Source: Staphylococcus gallinarum (lineage in GTDB: Bacteria; Bacillota; Bacilli; Staphylococcales; Staphylococcaceae). From it: 64,000 nucleotides of DNA. The stretch is from NCBI RefSeq assembly GCF_000875895.1, contig NZ_JXCF01000256.1, positions 124,001 to 188,000 on the forward strand, written 5' to 3'. The notes under the pieces were generated by a model. It saw nothing but the letters and a program-made list of their open reading frames with translations, was not told the origin of the DNA and searched no databases. This document shows, piece after piece, positions 37,224 to 46,506 of this stretch (its first letter is position 1; every line of letters starts with the position of its first letter). Position numbers and translations under genes: made by a program.

Positions 37224-38935
37224 GCTTTAAAATGACACAATCTCAATATACGAGTCTTTATGGCCCAACATTAGGTGATTCTGTAAGACTAGGTGATACG
37301 AACTTATTTGCAAAAGTAGAACAAGATTATGCAACTTATGGAGACGAAGCCGCTTTTGGTGGTGGTAAATCTATTCGTGACGGGATGGCACAAAACCCTA
37401 ATGTAACACGTGATGATAAACAAGTTGCTGACTTAGTTATAACTAATGCATTAATCATTGATTATAATAAAATTATCAAAGCTGATATTGGTGTGAAAAA
37501 TGGCTATATCATGACAATAGGTAAAGCGGGAAATCCTGATATTATGGATAACGTCGATATTATTATCGGTGCCACTACTGATGTCATTTCTGCTGAGGGT
37601 AAGATTCTCACAGCTGGCGGCATCGACACACATGTTCACTTTATCAATCCAGAACAATCACAAGTCGCTTTAGAAAGTGGCATTACTACCCATATTGGTG
37701 GCGGTACAGGTGCGTCTGAAGGTTCAAAAGCAACAACAGTTACTGCTGGTCCTTGGCACATCCATCGCATGTTAGAAGCTGCTGAAGCATTGCCATTAAA
37801 TATTGGCTTTACAGGTAAAGGCCAAGCAGTTAATCCAACTGCATTAGTTGAGCAAATTCATGCAGGCGTTATCGGTTTAAAGGTCCATGAGGATTGGGGT
37901 GCGACACCTTCTGCCTTACACTATGCACTTAATGTTGCCGATGAATACGACATACAAGTGGCATTACACGCCGATACATTAAATGAAGCCGGCTTTATGG
38001 AAGAAACCATGGCTGCAGTAAAGGACCGTGTGTTACACATGTATCATACTGAAGGTGCTGGAGGCGGTCATGCACCGGATTTAATCAAATCTGCATCCTA
38101 TTCAAATATTCTCCCATCATCTACGAACCCAACACTCCCCTACACAGTAAACACTGTCGATGAACATTTAGATATGGTAATGATTACACATCATCTTAAC
38201 GCTGCAATACCTGAAGATATTGCATTTGCGGACTCACGTATACGTAAAGAAACAATTGCTGCAGAAGATGTACTGCAAGATATGGGTGTCTTTAGTATGG
38301 TCAGTTCCGATTCTCAAGCAATGGGTCGCGTCGGTGAAGTTATAACACGCACATGGCAAGTGGCACATCGTATGAAAGACCAACGCGGACCTCTTGAAGG
38401 CGATAGTGAATATGATGATAACAATAGAATAAAACGATATATAGCAAAATATACAATTAATCCGGCAATCACACATGGGATTTCAGATTATGTCGGCTCA
38501 ATAGATGAAGGCAAACTTGCTGATTTAATCATGTGGGAACCCGCATTCTTTGGTGTTAAACCTGATGTGATTATTAAAGGTGGTTTAATTAATACTGCGA
38601 TTAATGGTGATGCCAATGGCTCTATACCAACTTCTGAACCTTTAAAATATAGAAAGATGTATGGTCAATTTGGAGGCAATATGCAAAGTACTGCGATTAC
38701 TTTTGTTTCCGCTACTGCATATGAAAATGATATCGGTCAATTGCTTGGTTTAAAGCGTAAACTTAGACCTGTCCACAATATCCGTAATTTAACGAAGAAG
38801 GATATGAAAAACAATAGTGCAACGCCAAAATTAGACGTTGATCCGCAAACGTATGAAGTGTTTGTTGATGGACAAAAAATTACAAGTGAACCAGCAACAA
38901 CACTACCGTTAACACAAAGATATTTCTTATTTTAA
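37220..38935 (+). CDS. ureC: Urease alpha subunit UreC
   Basis: Catalytic alpha subunit of urease, hydrolysing urea to ammonia and carbamate at a di-nickel centre, 571 residues. The nickel ligands His138 and His140 (THVHF), the carbamylated Lys221 (GLKVHEDWG) and the flap histidine in [14 protein letters not shown] are present, as is [12 protein letters not shown]. Starts with an ATG overlapping ureB by four bases. Followed after a short gap with AGGAGG by ureE. Confidence 0.98.
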   Translation: MSFKMTQSQYTSLYGPTLGDSVRLGDTNLFAKVEQDYATYGDEAAFGGGKSIRDGMAQNPNVTRDDKQVADLVITNALIIDYNKIIKADIGVKNGYIMTIGKAGNPDIMDNVDIIIGATTDVISAEGKILTAGGIDTHVHFINPEQSQVALESGITTHIGGGTGASEGSKATTVTAGPWHIHRMLEAAEALPLNIGFTGKGQAVNPTALVEQIHAGVIGLKVHEDWGATPSALHYALNVADEYDIQVALHADTLNEAGFMEETMAAVKDRVLHMYHTEGAGGGHAPDLIKSASYSNILPSSTNPTLPYTVNTVDEHLDMVMITHHLNAAIPEDIAFADSRIRKETIAAEDVLQDMGVFSMVSSDSQAMGRVGEVITRTWQVAHRMKDQRGPLEGDSEYDDNNRIKRYIAKYTINPAITHGISDYVGSIDEGKLADLIMWEPAFFGVKPDVIIKGGLINTAINGDANGSIPTSEPLKYRKMYGQFGGNMQSTAITFVSATAYENDIGQLLGLKRKLRPVHNIRNLTKKDMKNNSATPKLDVDPQTYEVFVDGQKITSEPATTLPLTQRYFLF

Positions 38936-38952
38936 CTTTAGGAGGAACTGAG

Positions 38953-39405
38953 ATGATTGTAGAAGAAATAGTAGGCAATATCGCCAATCTTTCAGATAGT
39001 GAAAAAGGTAAGCATATTGAAAAAGTTTACTTAGAAAATTCTGATTTAGTCAAACGTATTCAACGCGTAACAACAGATCATGGTAACGAACTAGGCATTC
39101 GATTAAAGCAACCGATCGACCTACAATATGGTGATATTTTATATAAAGATGATACCAATATGATTATTGTAGATGTTAATTCTGAAGATTTACTTGTCGT
39201 CAAGCCACGCAATTTGCAAGAAATGGGTAATATCGCGCATCAGTTAGGTAATAGACACCTACCCGCTCAGTTTACTGAAACTGAAATGTTAGTCCAATAT
39301 GATTATCTTGTAGAATCACTTTTACAAGATTTAGGTATTCCCTACACACATGAGGATCGTAAGGTAAACCAAGCATTTAGACATATAGGTCATTCGCATG
39401 ATTGA
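38953..39405 (+). CDS. ureE: Urease accessory protein UreE
   Basis: Nickel metallochaperone for urease activation, 150 residues. It has the N-terminal peptide-binding domain ([18 protein letters not shown]) and the metal-binding domain with [13 protein letters not shown], where the interface histidine is conserved. The C-terminal tail is RHIGHSHD, with only a few histidines rather than the His-rich tail of some species. AGGAGG precedes the start. Confidence 0.95.
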   Translation: MIVEEIVGNIANLSDSEKGKHIEKVYLENSDLVKRIQRVTTDHGNELGIRLKQPIDLQYGDILYKDDTNMIIVDVNSEDLLVVKPRNLQEMGNIAHQLGNRHLPAQFTETEMLVQYDYLVESLLQDLGIPYTHEDRKVNQAFRHIGHSHD

Positions 39406-40087
39406 TCACGCAAATTTACGTTTATTTCAATTTTGCGATTCTCAATTTCCAACTGGTGCGTTCAGTCACTCATTCGGACTAGAAACATATATACAACGCG
39501 GTTCCGTGCACGATGAAACAACTTTTCAACATTGGTTAACTTTATTCATTAATGAACAGCTCACTTATTCAGATGGATTAACTATGCGTCTCGTGTATAA
39601 AGCCTTAGAGGCACAAGATACAGAAGCCATAATACGATTAGATCAAATACTATTCGTTCAAAGTTTGCCACGAGAAACTAGACAAGGCGCAAAACAAATG
39701 GGAAATCGTATGGTTAAATTGGCACTTGAACTATATCAAAGCGAATGGATTAACTGGTATCAACAACAAATGAAAAGTAAACAAGTACACTTACATCCAG
39801 CTATCTGCTTTACTATGTTAGGTCATTACTTTGGTGTACCAATAGAAACAATAATTGATTACTACTTATATCAAAATGTGTCCAGTCTTACTCAAAATGC
39901 GGTTCGTGCAATACCTTTAGGTCAAACTGCAGGTCAACGAATCGTTGAGCGAATGATTCCCATTATGAAAGAAACACGTGATTATATTTTCACATTGACT
40001 GAAAATGATTTAGGACTTACAGCACCCGGTTTAGAAGTAAATCAAATGGAGCATGAAAACGTAAATGTAAGAATTTTTATTTCATAA
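39398..40087 (+). CDS. ureF: Urease accessory protein UreF
   Basis: UreF, part of the UreDFG activation complex, 229 residues, all-helical. The opening [24 protein letters not shown] is the family signature; the middle [18 protein letters not shown] and the [19 protein letters not shown] segment are also typical. Overlaps ureE by eight bases. Confidence 0.96.
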   Translation: MIDHANLRLFQFCDSQFPTGAFSHSFGLETYIQRGSVHDETTFQHWLTLFINEQLTYSDGLTMRLVYKALEAQDTEAIIRLDQILFVQSLPRETRQGAKQMGNRMVKLALELYQSEWINWYQQQMKSKQVHLHPAICFTMLGHYFGVPIETIIDYYLYQNVSSLTQNAVRAIPLGQTAGQRIVERMIPIMKETRDYIFTLTENDLGLTAPGLEVNQMEHENVNVRIFIS

Positions 40088-40103
40088 AAAGAGGAGGACA
40101 ATT

Positions 40104-40718
40104 ATGTCAGAAGTAATAAAAATAGGTATCGGCGGTCCTGTTGGTGCAGGTAAAACCCAACTTATCGAAAAAATTGTAAAGAGACTGTCAACAGAAAAGA
40201 GTATCGGTGTCATTACAAACGATATTTATACAAAAGAAGATGAAAAAATTCTAGTTAATTCTGGAGTACTGCCTGAAGACAGAATTATCGGTGTAGAAAC
40301 AGGTGGTTGTCCACATACAGCCATTCGTGAAGATGCATCGATGAACTTTGCAGCGATTGATGAACTCATAGAACGGAATGATGATATCGAACTTATATTC
40401 ATTGAGTCTGGCGGTGATAACCTCGCAGCTACATTCAGTCCTGAATTGGTTGATTTCTCAATTTATATTATCGATGTCGCTCAAGGTGAGAAGATTCCAC
40501 GTAAAGGTGGACAAGGCATGATTAAATCAGATTTCTTCGTTATTAACAAAACCGATTTAGCACCTTATGTTGGTGCATCATTAGAACAAATGGCAATAGA
40601 TACTAAGGCCTTTCGTTCTACTCGTCCATTTGCATTTACTAACCTTAAGACAGATGAAGGTTTAGACGAAGTAATAAACTGGATTGAGCAAGACGTTTTC
40701 CTAAAAGGTTTGGTATAA
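40104..40718 (+). CDS. ureG: Urease accessory GTPase UreG
   Basis: GTPase that drives nickel insertion, 204 residues. P-loop [13 protein letters not shown] near residue 10, [12 protein letters not shown], the metal-binding CPH motif in [30 protein letters not shown], and the base-specificity [18 protein letters not shown] precedes the start. The last codon overlaps ureD by one base. Confidence 0.97.
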   Translation: MSEVIKIGIGGPVGAGKTQLIEKIVKRLSTEKSIGVITNDIYTKEDEKILVNSGVLPEDRIIGVETGGCPHTAIREDASMNFAAIDELIERNDDIELIFIESGGDNLAATFSPELVDFSIYIIDVAQGEKIPRKGGQGMIKSDFFVINKTDLAPYVGASLEQMAIDTKAFRSTRPFAFTNLKTDEGLDEVINWIEQDVFLKGLV

Positions 40719-41560
40719 TGCCTAAATCCAATCCAACATGGACAGGTCAATTAAAGTTATCTGTCTTCAATAACGGTAGAAAGTCTGTGGCGAGAGATGT
40801 CTTTTTTGAAAAGGCACTTAAAGTTATGCGTCCGATTTATCTGAACAATTCTGATATTCCAACATTCTATATCGTCAATGTCGGCGGCGGTTACCTTGAC
40901 GGTGATCGCTATATAATGGAGTTTAACGTTGAGGATAATGCCTCTGTTATATTAACTTCACAAGGTGCCACCAAAATTTATAAAACACCTAACGATCACG
41001 TCGCTCAATATCAACATGTTAATATTAAAGATCAAGGGCACTTAGAATATGTTGGAGACCCTATTATCGCATTCGAAAATGCAAAATTTTATCAACAGAA
41101 TACCTTTCACTTAACAAATACAAGTAGTTTATTTTACACGGATATATTAACACCTGGGTATTCCAAAGATGACAAACAATTTAGTTATCATTATATGCAC
41201 TTATTAAATGAAATATATGTAGATGATACGTTGGTCGTTTATGATCACATGAGATTAGAACCTGCAAAGCATTCAGTACATGCTATTGGTTACATGGAAA
41301 ACTATTCACATTTAGGATCATGTTATTTCATCCACCCAGAAGTTAATCAAAAATTCATAGATTCACTCTATGACACATTAAAACACTATCACCAAGATTA
41401 TGATTGCCGTTTCGGAATCACGCAAATTGCAACACATGGTTTTAGCTTACGAATACTATCAAACAAAACACAAGAAATCGAAAGTATTTTAACTGCTACC
41501 CAACAGTATGTAAACCAAAGTATCTTTAATCGTGACATCAACTTTTTACGAAAGTATTAA
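40718..41560 (+). CDS. ureD: Urease accessory protein UreD
   Basis: Scaffold of the urease activation complex (UreD/UreH), 280 residues. [38 protein letters not shown] and [40 protein letters not shown] are the conserved blocks. Starts directly at the ureG stop (TAATG). Last gene of the ure operon, completing ABCEFGD. Confidence 0.96.
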   Translation: MPKSNPTWTGQLKLSVFNNGRKSVARDVFFEKALKVMRPIYLNNSDIPTFYIVNVGGGYLDGDRYIMEFNVEDNASVILTSQGATKIYKTPNDHVAQYQHVNIKDQGHLEYVGDPIIAFENAKFYQQNTFHLTNTSSLFYTDILTPGYSKDDKQFSYHYMHLLNEIYVDDTLVVYDHMRLEPAKHSVHAIGYMENYSHLGSCYFIHPEVNQKFIDSLYDTLKHYHQDYDCRFGITQIATHGFSLRILSNKTQEIESILTATQQYVNQSIFNRDINFLRKY

Positions 41561-41676
41561 TACTCATACAATAATAAACTTTCACAATGATATCGACTTG
41601 AGCTTAAAATTACTAAACATACAAATTCAGCAACTTTTTTCTGAAAATAGAACGAGCCTGGGACATTACCTTTTTA

Positions 41677-41716
41677 GACTAAAATAAAATCGCTGAATTA
41701 TGATTTTATTTTAGTC
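41677..41716 (+). repeat. Perfect 15-bp hairpin downstream of ureD
   Basis: GACTAAAATAAAATC (41677-41691) and GATTTTATTTTAGTC (41702-41716) with a 10-base loop. The trailing sequence is only mildly T-rich, so it is called a hairpin repeat rather than a certain terminator. Confidence 0.75.
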
Positions 41717-41912
41717 TTCATCACTTTACTCGTTATGCATTTCTTGTTTTATCTCAGGGATAATTTCTATTTCAATAAATTCATTATAAAGTGTCTCACT
41801 TATTGTAGTAACAACATTTATGAACTGCGTATTGTTTGTGAGACAACTGAAGGAGTAGTATGCGTGTCGAGACCGAAGCTCGACCAAGCCCACTAGGTAA
41901 GCAAGCGATAAC

Positions 41913-41947
41913 AAGCCCATCAAAGTTCAACAACCTTTGATGGGCTT
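41913..41947. repeat. Perfect 13-bp hairpin at end of dispersed repeat
   Basis: AAGCCCATCAAAG (41913-41925) and CTTTGATGGGCTT (41935-41947). Follows a GAGACCGAAGCTCGACCAAG-type stretch that loosely resembles the repeats at 19.4 and 50.3 kb in layout (CTAGG.AAGC.AGC). Confidence 0.7.
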
Positions 41948-42138
41948 AATGCTGGGTATTAATTTTCTAAACGCCTTTTTTATTTTAAATAATAATAAAT
42001 TTGTCAGTCATTTTTTAGTAAATTAATGATTTAACAGCTATTACATCTAATTAAATAAGAAACAATTTAATTTGTTCAATCTATATCTTATTTATGACAT
42101 AATATGAGCGTATAGCAATTATTAGGAGGCGTATTTCG

Positions 42139-42609
42139 GTGACAGAAACATATATTTATAACAACACTGTCCATCCTGATTGGATTGACCATAACCAACA
42201 TTTACATGATGCAAAATACTACGACCTATTTAGTGATTCAGTCGCAGGCTTTTTTGAATCAGTTGGCTTATCGACAGATTATCGTAAAGATTTAAATGTT
42301 ACGATATTTAGCTTAGAAGCACACATTTCCTTTTTAAAGGAATTGTTAGTACATGAAAAATTTTATATTAAGGCACGTCTTTATGATTACGATTATAAAC
42401 GCGTACATTTATTTTTAACGATGTACAACGAAAAAGATGAACGTTGTGCGACATACGAAGTAATGATGATGGGCGTTGATTTCGAAACAAGAAAAAGCAC
42501 TCCATTCCCTGATGAGGTTTTTGATAAGATTGCAAACTATTTCGAGCAACAACCTAACTTTGATAGTCCTAAACAATTAGGCCATGTTATTGGTATACCT
42601 AAAAGGTAG
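42139..42609 (+). CDS. Hotdog-fold acyl-CoA thioesterase
   Basis: Cytosolic thioesterase-like protein of 156 residues, 4HBT type. The N-terminal WIDHNQHLHDAKYYDLFSDSVAGFFES matches the pattern D-x-N-x-H(x)-N/D-x-x-Y of such enzymes; here N/G positions read DHNQHLHDAKYY. The central helix is followed by ISFLKELLVHEKFYIKARLYDYDYKRVHLFLTMYN. AGGAGGCG precedes a GTG start. Single gene with terminator. Substrate unknown. Confidence 0.8.
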   Translation: MTETYIYNNTVHPDWIDHNQHLHDAKYYDLFSDSVAGFFESVGLSTDYRKDLNVTIFSLEAHISFLKELLVHEKFYIKARLYDYDYKRVHLFLTMYNEKDERCATYEVMMMGVDFETRKSTPFPDEVFDKIANYFEQQPNFDSPKQLGHVIGIPKR

Positions 42610-42721
42610 TAACCAATAAATAGTAGACAATTACAATCAGCCACTGAAATTGATCTACTACTTTAATACTATTTCCATGAAATTAACACATTCACCTTAA
42701 GATACCTAAGTGATTAACAAA

Positions 42722-42761
42722 TTAGAGACTAAGCCAGCAGTGACTTAGCCTCTAATTTTTT
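42722..42761 (+). terminator. Terminator after thioesterase gene
   Basis: TTAGAG-A-CTAAG pairs with CTTAG-C-CTCTAA (42722-42733 with 42744-42755), then TTTTTT. Confidence 0.8.
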
Positions 42762-42848
42762 GCTTTATTATCACAATATTTTATTGCCTACCATTCTAAA
42801 ATATTTGGCTGTATCATTTACTTCTCATTCCAAATAAACCATCCTATT

Positions 42849-43508
42849 TTAATTTGTTACGTTCGTCTTAAACATCTGATATAAGCCATCTTTAATAAAC
42901 GTAGCAAAGGCTTCGTATGAATTATCACGTTCTTTGTTTGTGTCGATGATATAACTTATATTCAAATTAAATATTTGAGCAATAACAGTACGTAAGAAAT
43001 ATTCAACATCTACTGCCCTCATCTCACCTTGTTCTATATAGCATTCGATTCTTGGCTTTAAATTTTCAACTATCCTCTGATTAAAGATATCAAAAATAAT
43101 CGCTTGTATTTCTTTGTTCGTCATTGCTTCATTAATAATAACTTTCAACAGCACTCTATTATCAAACAAAAACTCTGAGCGGTTGTCTACAAATGCATAG
43201 ATAAATGCTTTAAAGTGTTCTTTTTCATCTAAAGTCTCAGAAAATTCTTTAACGACTACCGGTGCAACATTATCTCTGATGATAGGTAAGATTGCAGCAT
43301 AAAGTAACGCCTTTTTATTTTTAAATTGTTTATAGACCGTTCCTTCAGCTACGCCAGCTTTCTTTGCAATATCACTCGTACTTGTCTTATCATAGCCTTG
43401 TTCACTGAATAATATCAACGCACTCTCAATCACTCTACGTTGTCGTTCTGTTAAATGTTCTAATTGAGGCATTACCTCAGACATTATTTCTTTCACTGTA
43501 TGATTCAT
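42849..43508 (-). CDS. TetR family regulator of ABC exporter
   Basis: Repressor of about 219 residues. The helix-turn-helix is RQRRVIESALILFSEQGYDKTSTSDIAKKAGVAEGTVYKQFKNKKALLYAAI, a textbook TetR N-terminal domain. I take ATG 43508; GTG 43517 is too close to the AAAGG site. It is the third gene of an ATPase-permease-regulator operon and very likely binds the palindrome at 45393-45412 in front of that operon, giving autoregulated, drug-inducible export. That control loop is inference from context. Confidence 0.9.
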   Translation of the reverse strand: MNHTVKEIMSEVMPQLEHLTERQRRVIESALILFSEQGYDKTSTSDIAKKAGVAEGTVYKQFKNKKALLYAAILPIIRDNVAPVVVKEFSETLDEKEHFKAFIYAFVDNRSEFLFDNRVLLKVIINEAMTNKEIQAIIFDIFNQRIVENLKPRIECYIEQGEMRAVDVEYFLRTVIAQIFNLNISYIIDTNKERDNSYEAFATFIKDGLYQMFKTNVTN

Positions 43509-43522
43509 CTTAACCACGACCT

Positions 43523-44668
43523 TTAAACCTTTCTATAACGTTTCATGCCAAAGATATTCAATATTAACAACACCACAAATATTGCAAACAAGATACATAA
43601 ATCAAGATAAACATCATCTATTCCAAAGCCTTTGATCATTACTGATTGCATTGCATTACCTGTATAGAATAGTGGCATGATGTGGGCAAAGTACTGTAAC
43701 CCCGTATTCATAGACTGTATTGGAATTAATCCTGCGAATAACACTTGCGGTACAATAACAAGCGGTATAAATTGAATCATTTGGAACTCTGAAGAAGCAA
43801 ATGTTGATAATAATATTCCAAAGGTCAAAGCAACAAGTGCTGTTAATATTGTCGTTGCTAACACGAGCCAGATTGAACCTGCAATTGCGATATGCAACAC
43901 AAAAATTGCATACATCACAACGACTACTGTCTGAATCACACTAAACAAACCATAACCCATAATATACCCAAAGATAATTTCACTCCGTTTTATCGGAGAA
44001 GCTAGCAAACGTTCTAATGTGCCTGATGTACGTTCTTTCAATAAGCCTATGCCAGAAATTAAAAATGTGAAAAAGAATACAAAAAAACCAATCAATATCG
44101 GATTAATCATGTCAAAATACGTTGCATCTTTATTTGCATACAAATAATCGGATGTCATTTGAACCGGTTTATTGACTTGTGCTTTGTTAGTGTTTGTTTG
44201 TTGCTCATCCATAACATTATCGGGCAACTTTGATTGAATTGATTTTAACTGTTGTTGCAGTTGTTCTGTGTTATCTTTCATCTGTGCCATATTATGTTGT
44301 ATTAACCACTTTTGATTGGCCGAAGCTAATGTGCCTGTCTCTGTAGGATTATCATTCGCATATGTTACATATAATTTATGATTTTTTTCATAGATGAATC
44401 CTGTTAATTGGTCATCTTTAATCTTCTGCCCAATAGAATTATTATCATGATACTGTTTTGTTTGGATATCTTGATCATGTAACTGCTCTAAATAAGAATC
44501 TGAAATTTGATGAACACCTACTTTAAGACCATTAGCATTATCTGACACTGTAAAAATATAATACAGCAGCGATAATATAAGAATTGGCGCAACTAATAGT
44601 AACATTAAGGTTCTTACATCTCTGACCGTTTGCTTAAATATACGTTTGGCAATTTGGAATGCATGCAT
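43523..44668 (-). CDS. ABC-2 type exporter permease
   Basis: Membrane subunit of a drug/antibiotic ABC exporter, 381 residues. An N-terminal helix (MLLLVAPILILSLLYYIF) is followed by a large extracellular loop (about 45-170) rich in Gln/Asp, then five helices. The ABC-2 signature is visible: LISGIGLLKERTSGTLERLLASPIKRSEIIFGYIMGYGLFSVIQ. The layout matches YhgE/LinC-like ABC-2 permeases. It starts two bases after the ATPase gene stops. Confidence 0.88.
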   Translation of the reverse strand: MHAFQIAKRIFKQTVRDVRTLMLLLVAPILILSLLYYIFTVSDNANGLKVGVHQISDSYLEQLHDQDIQTKQYHDNNSIGQKIKDDQLTGFIYEKNHKLYVTYANDNPTETGTLASANQKWLIQHNMAQMKDNTEQLQQQLKSIQSKLPDNVMDEQQTNTNKAQVNKPVQMTSDYLYANKDATYFDMINPILIGFFVFFFTFLISGIGLLKERTSGTLERLLASPIKRSEIIFGYIMGYGLFSVIQTVVVVMYAIFVLHIAIAGSIWLVLATTILTALVALTFGILLSTFASSEFQMIQFIPLVIVPQVLFAGLIPIQSMNTGLQYFAHIMPLFYTGNAMQSVMIKGFGIDDVYLDLCILFAIFVVLLILNIFGMKRYRKV

Positions 44669-44670
44669 AA

Positions 44671-45375
44671 TTACCCCTCCATCTTTAGAAATACATCTTC
44701 TATCGTTTCAGCATCGTATTGCCGCTTAATATCTTCAGGTGTACCAGACGCAATGATTTCACCATGATTCATCAATAGTAATTTATCACAACGTGATGCC
44801 TCATCAAGTACATGTGTCGTTACGAGAATGCTTTTTCCTGCTGTCTTAGCTTCATTTAAATCCTGCCAAATTGCCTTTCTTAACTTAGGATCAATACCAA
44901 CTGTTGGTTCATCCAAGATAAGAATACCAGGGTCTTGCAACATGCTAATCGCTAGCGAAAGTCGACGTTTCATCCCTCCAGAATAAGTCGCAACCTTCTG
45001 ATCCAAAGCATCTTGTAATTTAACCATAGCGCTACAATATTCTATTCGCTCATTAATTAACTTCTTATCCTTCATATATATACTCGCAAAAAATTTCAAA
45101 TTTTCTTTACCTGTTAAATCCTCATATAATGCATCATTTTGAGCCATATAACCTATATCTCCTAGTATTTTCCTATCAGGAATTGTAGTTCCGTTAATCA
45201 CTACCTCACCAGTATTCACTTTCTCCATACCTAACATACATTGAATTAATGTCGTCTTCCCTGTTCCAGACGGACCAATCAGTCCAACAATTTCACCTGC
45301 CTCAAAAAGTACGGAAATATCATTAAGTACACGTTTGTCTCCAAACGACTTATTAACATGATTCACTTCAATCAT
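44671..45375 (-). CDS. ABC exporter ATP-binding protein
   Basis: ATPase of the ABC-2 exporter, 234 residues. Walker A GPSGTGKTTL, Q-loop MAQNDALYEDLTGKENL, signature YSGGMKRRLSLAISML, Walker B ILILDEPTVGIDP and H-loop TTHVLDEASRC. First gene of the three-gene operon with its permease and TetR regulator. A promoter and palindromic operator lie directly upstream. Confidence 0.9.
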   Translation of the reverse strand: MIEVNHVNKSFGDKRVLNDISVLFEAGEIVGLIGPSGTGKTTLIQCMLGMEKVNTGEVVINGTTIPDRKILGDIGYMAQNDALYEDLTGKENLKFFASIYMKDKKLINERIEYCSAMVKLQDALDQKVATYSGGMKRRLSLAISMLQDPGILILDEPTVGIDPKLRKAIWQDLNEAKTAGKSILVTTHVLDEASRCDKLLLMNHGEIIASGTPEDIKRQYDAETIEDVFLKMEG

Positions 45376-45392
45376 TTACTATCCACCCCTTC

Positions 45393-45412
45393 AAGTGAGT
45401 GATTACTCACTT
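45393..45412. promoter_or_regulatory. Palindromic TetR operator candidate
   Basis: AAGTGAGTGATTACTCACTT: perfect 8-bp arms around a 4-bp centre, positioned between the -10 box and the start of the ABC ATPase gene. The operon encodes a TetR repressor, the likely ligand of this site. Confidence 0.75.
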
Positions 45413-45419
45413 TTGAATT

Positions 45420-45448
45420 ATCATACATCTACACACGTTTAAATTCAA
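45420..45448 (-). promoter_or_regulatory. Promoter of ABC exporter operon
   Basis: On the minus strand TTGAAT (45448-45443) and TATGAT (45425-45420) with a 17-bp spacer, immediately upstream of the palindrome. Confidence 0.65.
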
Positions 45449-45607
45449 TTAAAATGTCAAATTTCACTTCCACTAAATATGTATTTGTTAAAAATCCTCC
45501 TTTTTAAAATAACTTCAAATATAAAGAAAGTTGCAAATATAAAGATAATCATTAAAATATTAAACATAAGGAATTGATAATTTCGAAGTAAATAGGAAGT
45601 GGTAATT

Positions 45608-46213
45608 ATGAAACGTACCGAAAGAAATAAACAAGCATACGAAGAAGATAGAAAGTTAGAAGAACAACGTTACTATAATGAACGAGATCAAAGACGTGAA
45701 CAACAGTTAGAATATGAAAATGAACGCTCTCGGCGCTCAAAAAAATGGTTAGTCGCAGTAATTGTTATTTTAGTTGCGATTGTTGCAATATGTTTAACGT
45801 TCTTTTTCATCCATAAACATAACACCGCGCCAAACGATACTGAATCAACGACGCATGAGCAACAAACAGACAATAAAGAACCCAATGCATCAAACGATTA
45901 TCAACAACAAACACAAAGCAGTGATATCAATACTCAAATCAATAATGCCAAAGAAAAAATAGAAAATAACCAAAACAGTGAAGATATTATCAACAATCTA
46001 CAACAAAAAATTGATGGTCTAAAGAATAATGAACATAATGCTACCGATAAATCTTTGACAGAAGATTTCCAACAACAAGCTGACAAATTGAAAGAAGCCA
46101 ACAATGCGCAGTTAAATAACGAGGATCAATCTAAAGTAAATCAATTATTAACTGATATTGACCAAAAATTAAACACAATCAAAGATAAAATCAACTCATT
46201 ATTTGATAATTAA
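45608..46213 (+). CDS. Single-pass membrane protein with coiled-coil extracellular domain
   Basis: I do not recognise a named family. The 201-residue protein has a highly charged N-terminal cytoplasmic part (KRTERNKQAYEEDRKLEEQRYYNERDQRREQQ), one membrane helix (about 50-70, WLVAVIVILVAIVAICLTFFFI), and a Gln/Asn/Asp-rich extracellular region. The last ~90 residues have heptad-like spacing (INNAKEKIENN..IINNLQQKIDGLKNN) suggesting coiled coil. Start ATG 45608 follows AGGAAGTGG. A terminator follows. Likely an envelope-associated protein; role unknown. Confidence 0.7.
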   Translation: MKRTERNKQAYEEDRKLEEQRYYNERDQRREQQLEYENERSRRSKKWLVAVIVILVAIVAICLTFFFIHKHNTAPNDTESTTHEQQTDNKEPNASNDYQQQTQSSDINTQINNAKEKIENNQNSEDIINNLQQKIDGLKNNEHNATDKSLTEDFQQQADKLKEANNAQLNNEDQSKVNQLLTDIDQKLNTIKDKINSLFDN

Positions 46214-46244
46214 CAGTCTATATATAACAAACTTACTAAATATT

Positions 46245-46290
46245 AGCTATGAAGCTTTCTGTGAAGATAGATTGCTTCATAGTTATTTTT
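46245..46290 (+). terminator. Terminator after membrane protein gene
   Basis: AGCTATGAAGC (46245-46255) pairs with GCTTCATAGTT (46274-46284, one G-U), followed by ATTTTT. Confidence 0.75.
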
Positions 46291-46416
46291 ATAGTTTACA
46301 TTTATTAACCTTAAATATTGCTGACTAGGCAATAATTGATGAAATCCGACGTTCGTCGCAACAAAACACCACTAAAAGTTCTAGTCATGGGAACCTCTAC
46401 GAAACAAATTATTCAT

Positions 46417-46466
46417 ACAAAAAGCCAACCTAAAAGATTAATTGAATCTTTTAGGTTGGCTTTTAT
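46417..46466 (-). terminator. Terminator of mccAB operon
   Basis: A 19-bp perfect inverted repeat: AAAAGCCAACCTAAAAGAT (46420-46438) with ATCTTTTAGGTTGGCTTTT (46446-46464), between convergent transcripts; ends in T residues on the minus strand. Confidence 0.88.
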
Positions 46467-46506
46467 GCCTACTTTACGTTTAGGTACTTTGAGTATTTCC
46501 TGGGAA

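Larger units (their letters stand above)
41561..42138. other. Intergenic region with two long hairpins
   Basis: No gene. It holds a 15-bp perfect hairpin at 41677-41716, which may terminate the ure operon, a GAGCCTGGGACATT stretch seen commonly in staphylococcal spacers, and a second 13-bp perfect hairpin at 41913-41947. A 65-codon leftward open frame runs across the repeat but is best taken as spurious. Confidence 0.6.

Noticed and set aside
41726..41923. 65-codon leftward open frame (MMGLLSLAYLVGLVEL...)
   Set aside because: It runs through a dispersed repeat with hairpins and has no ribosome site; best explained as a spurious frame.
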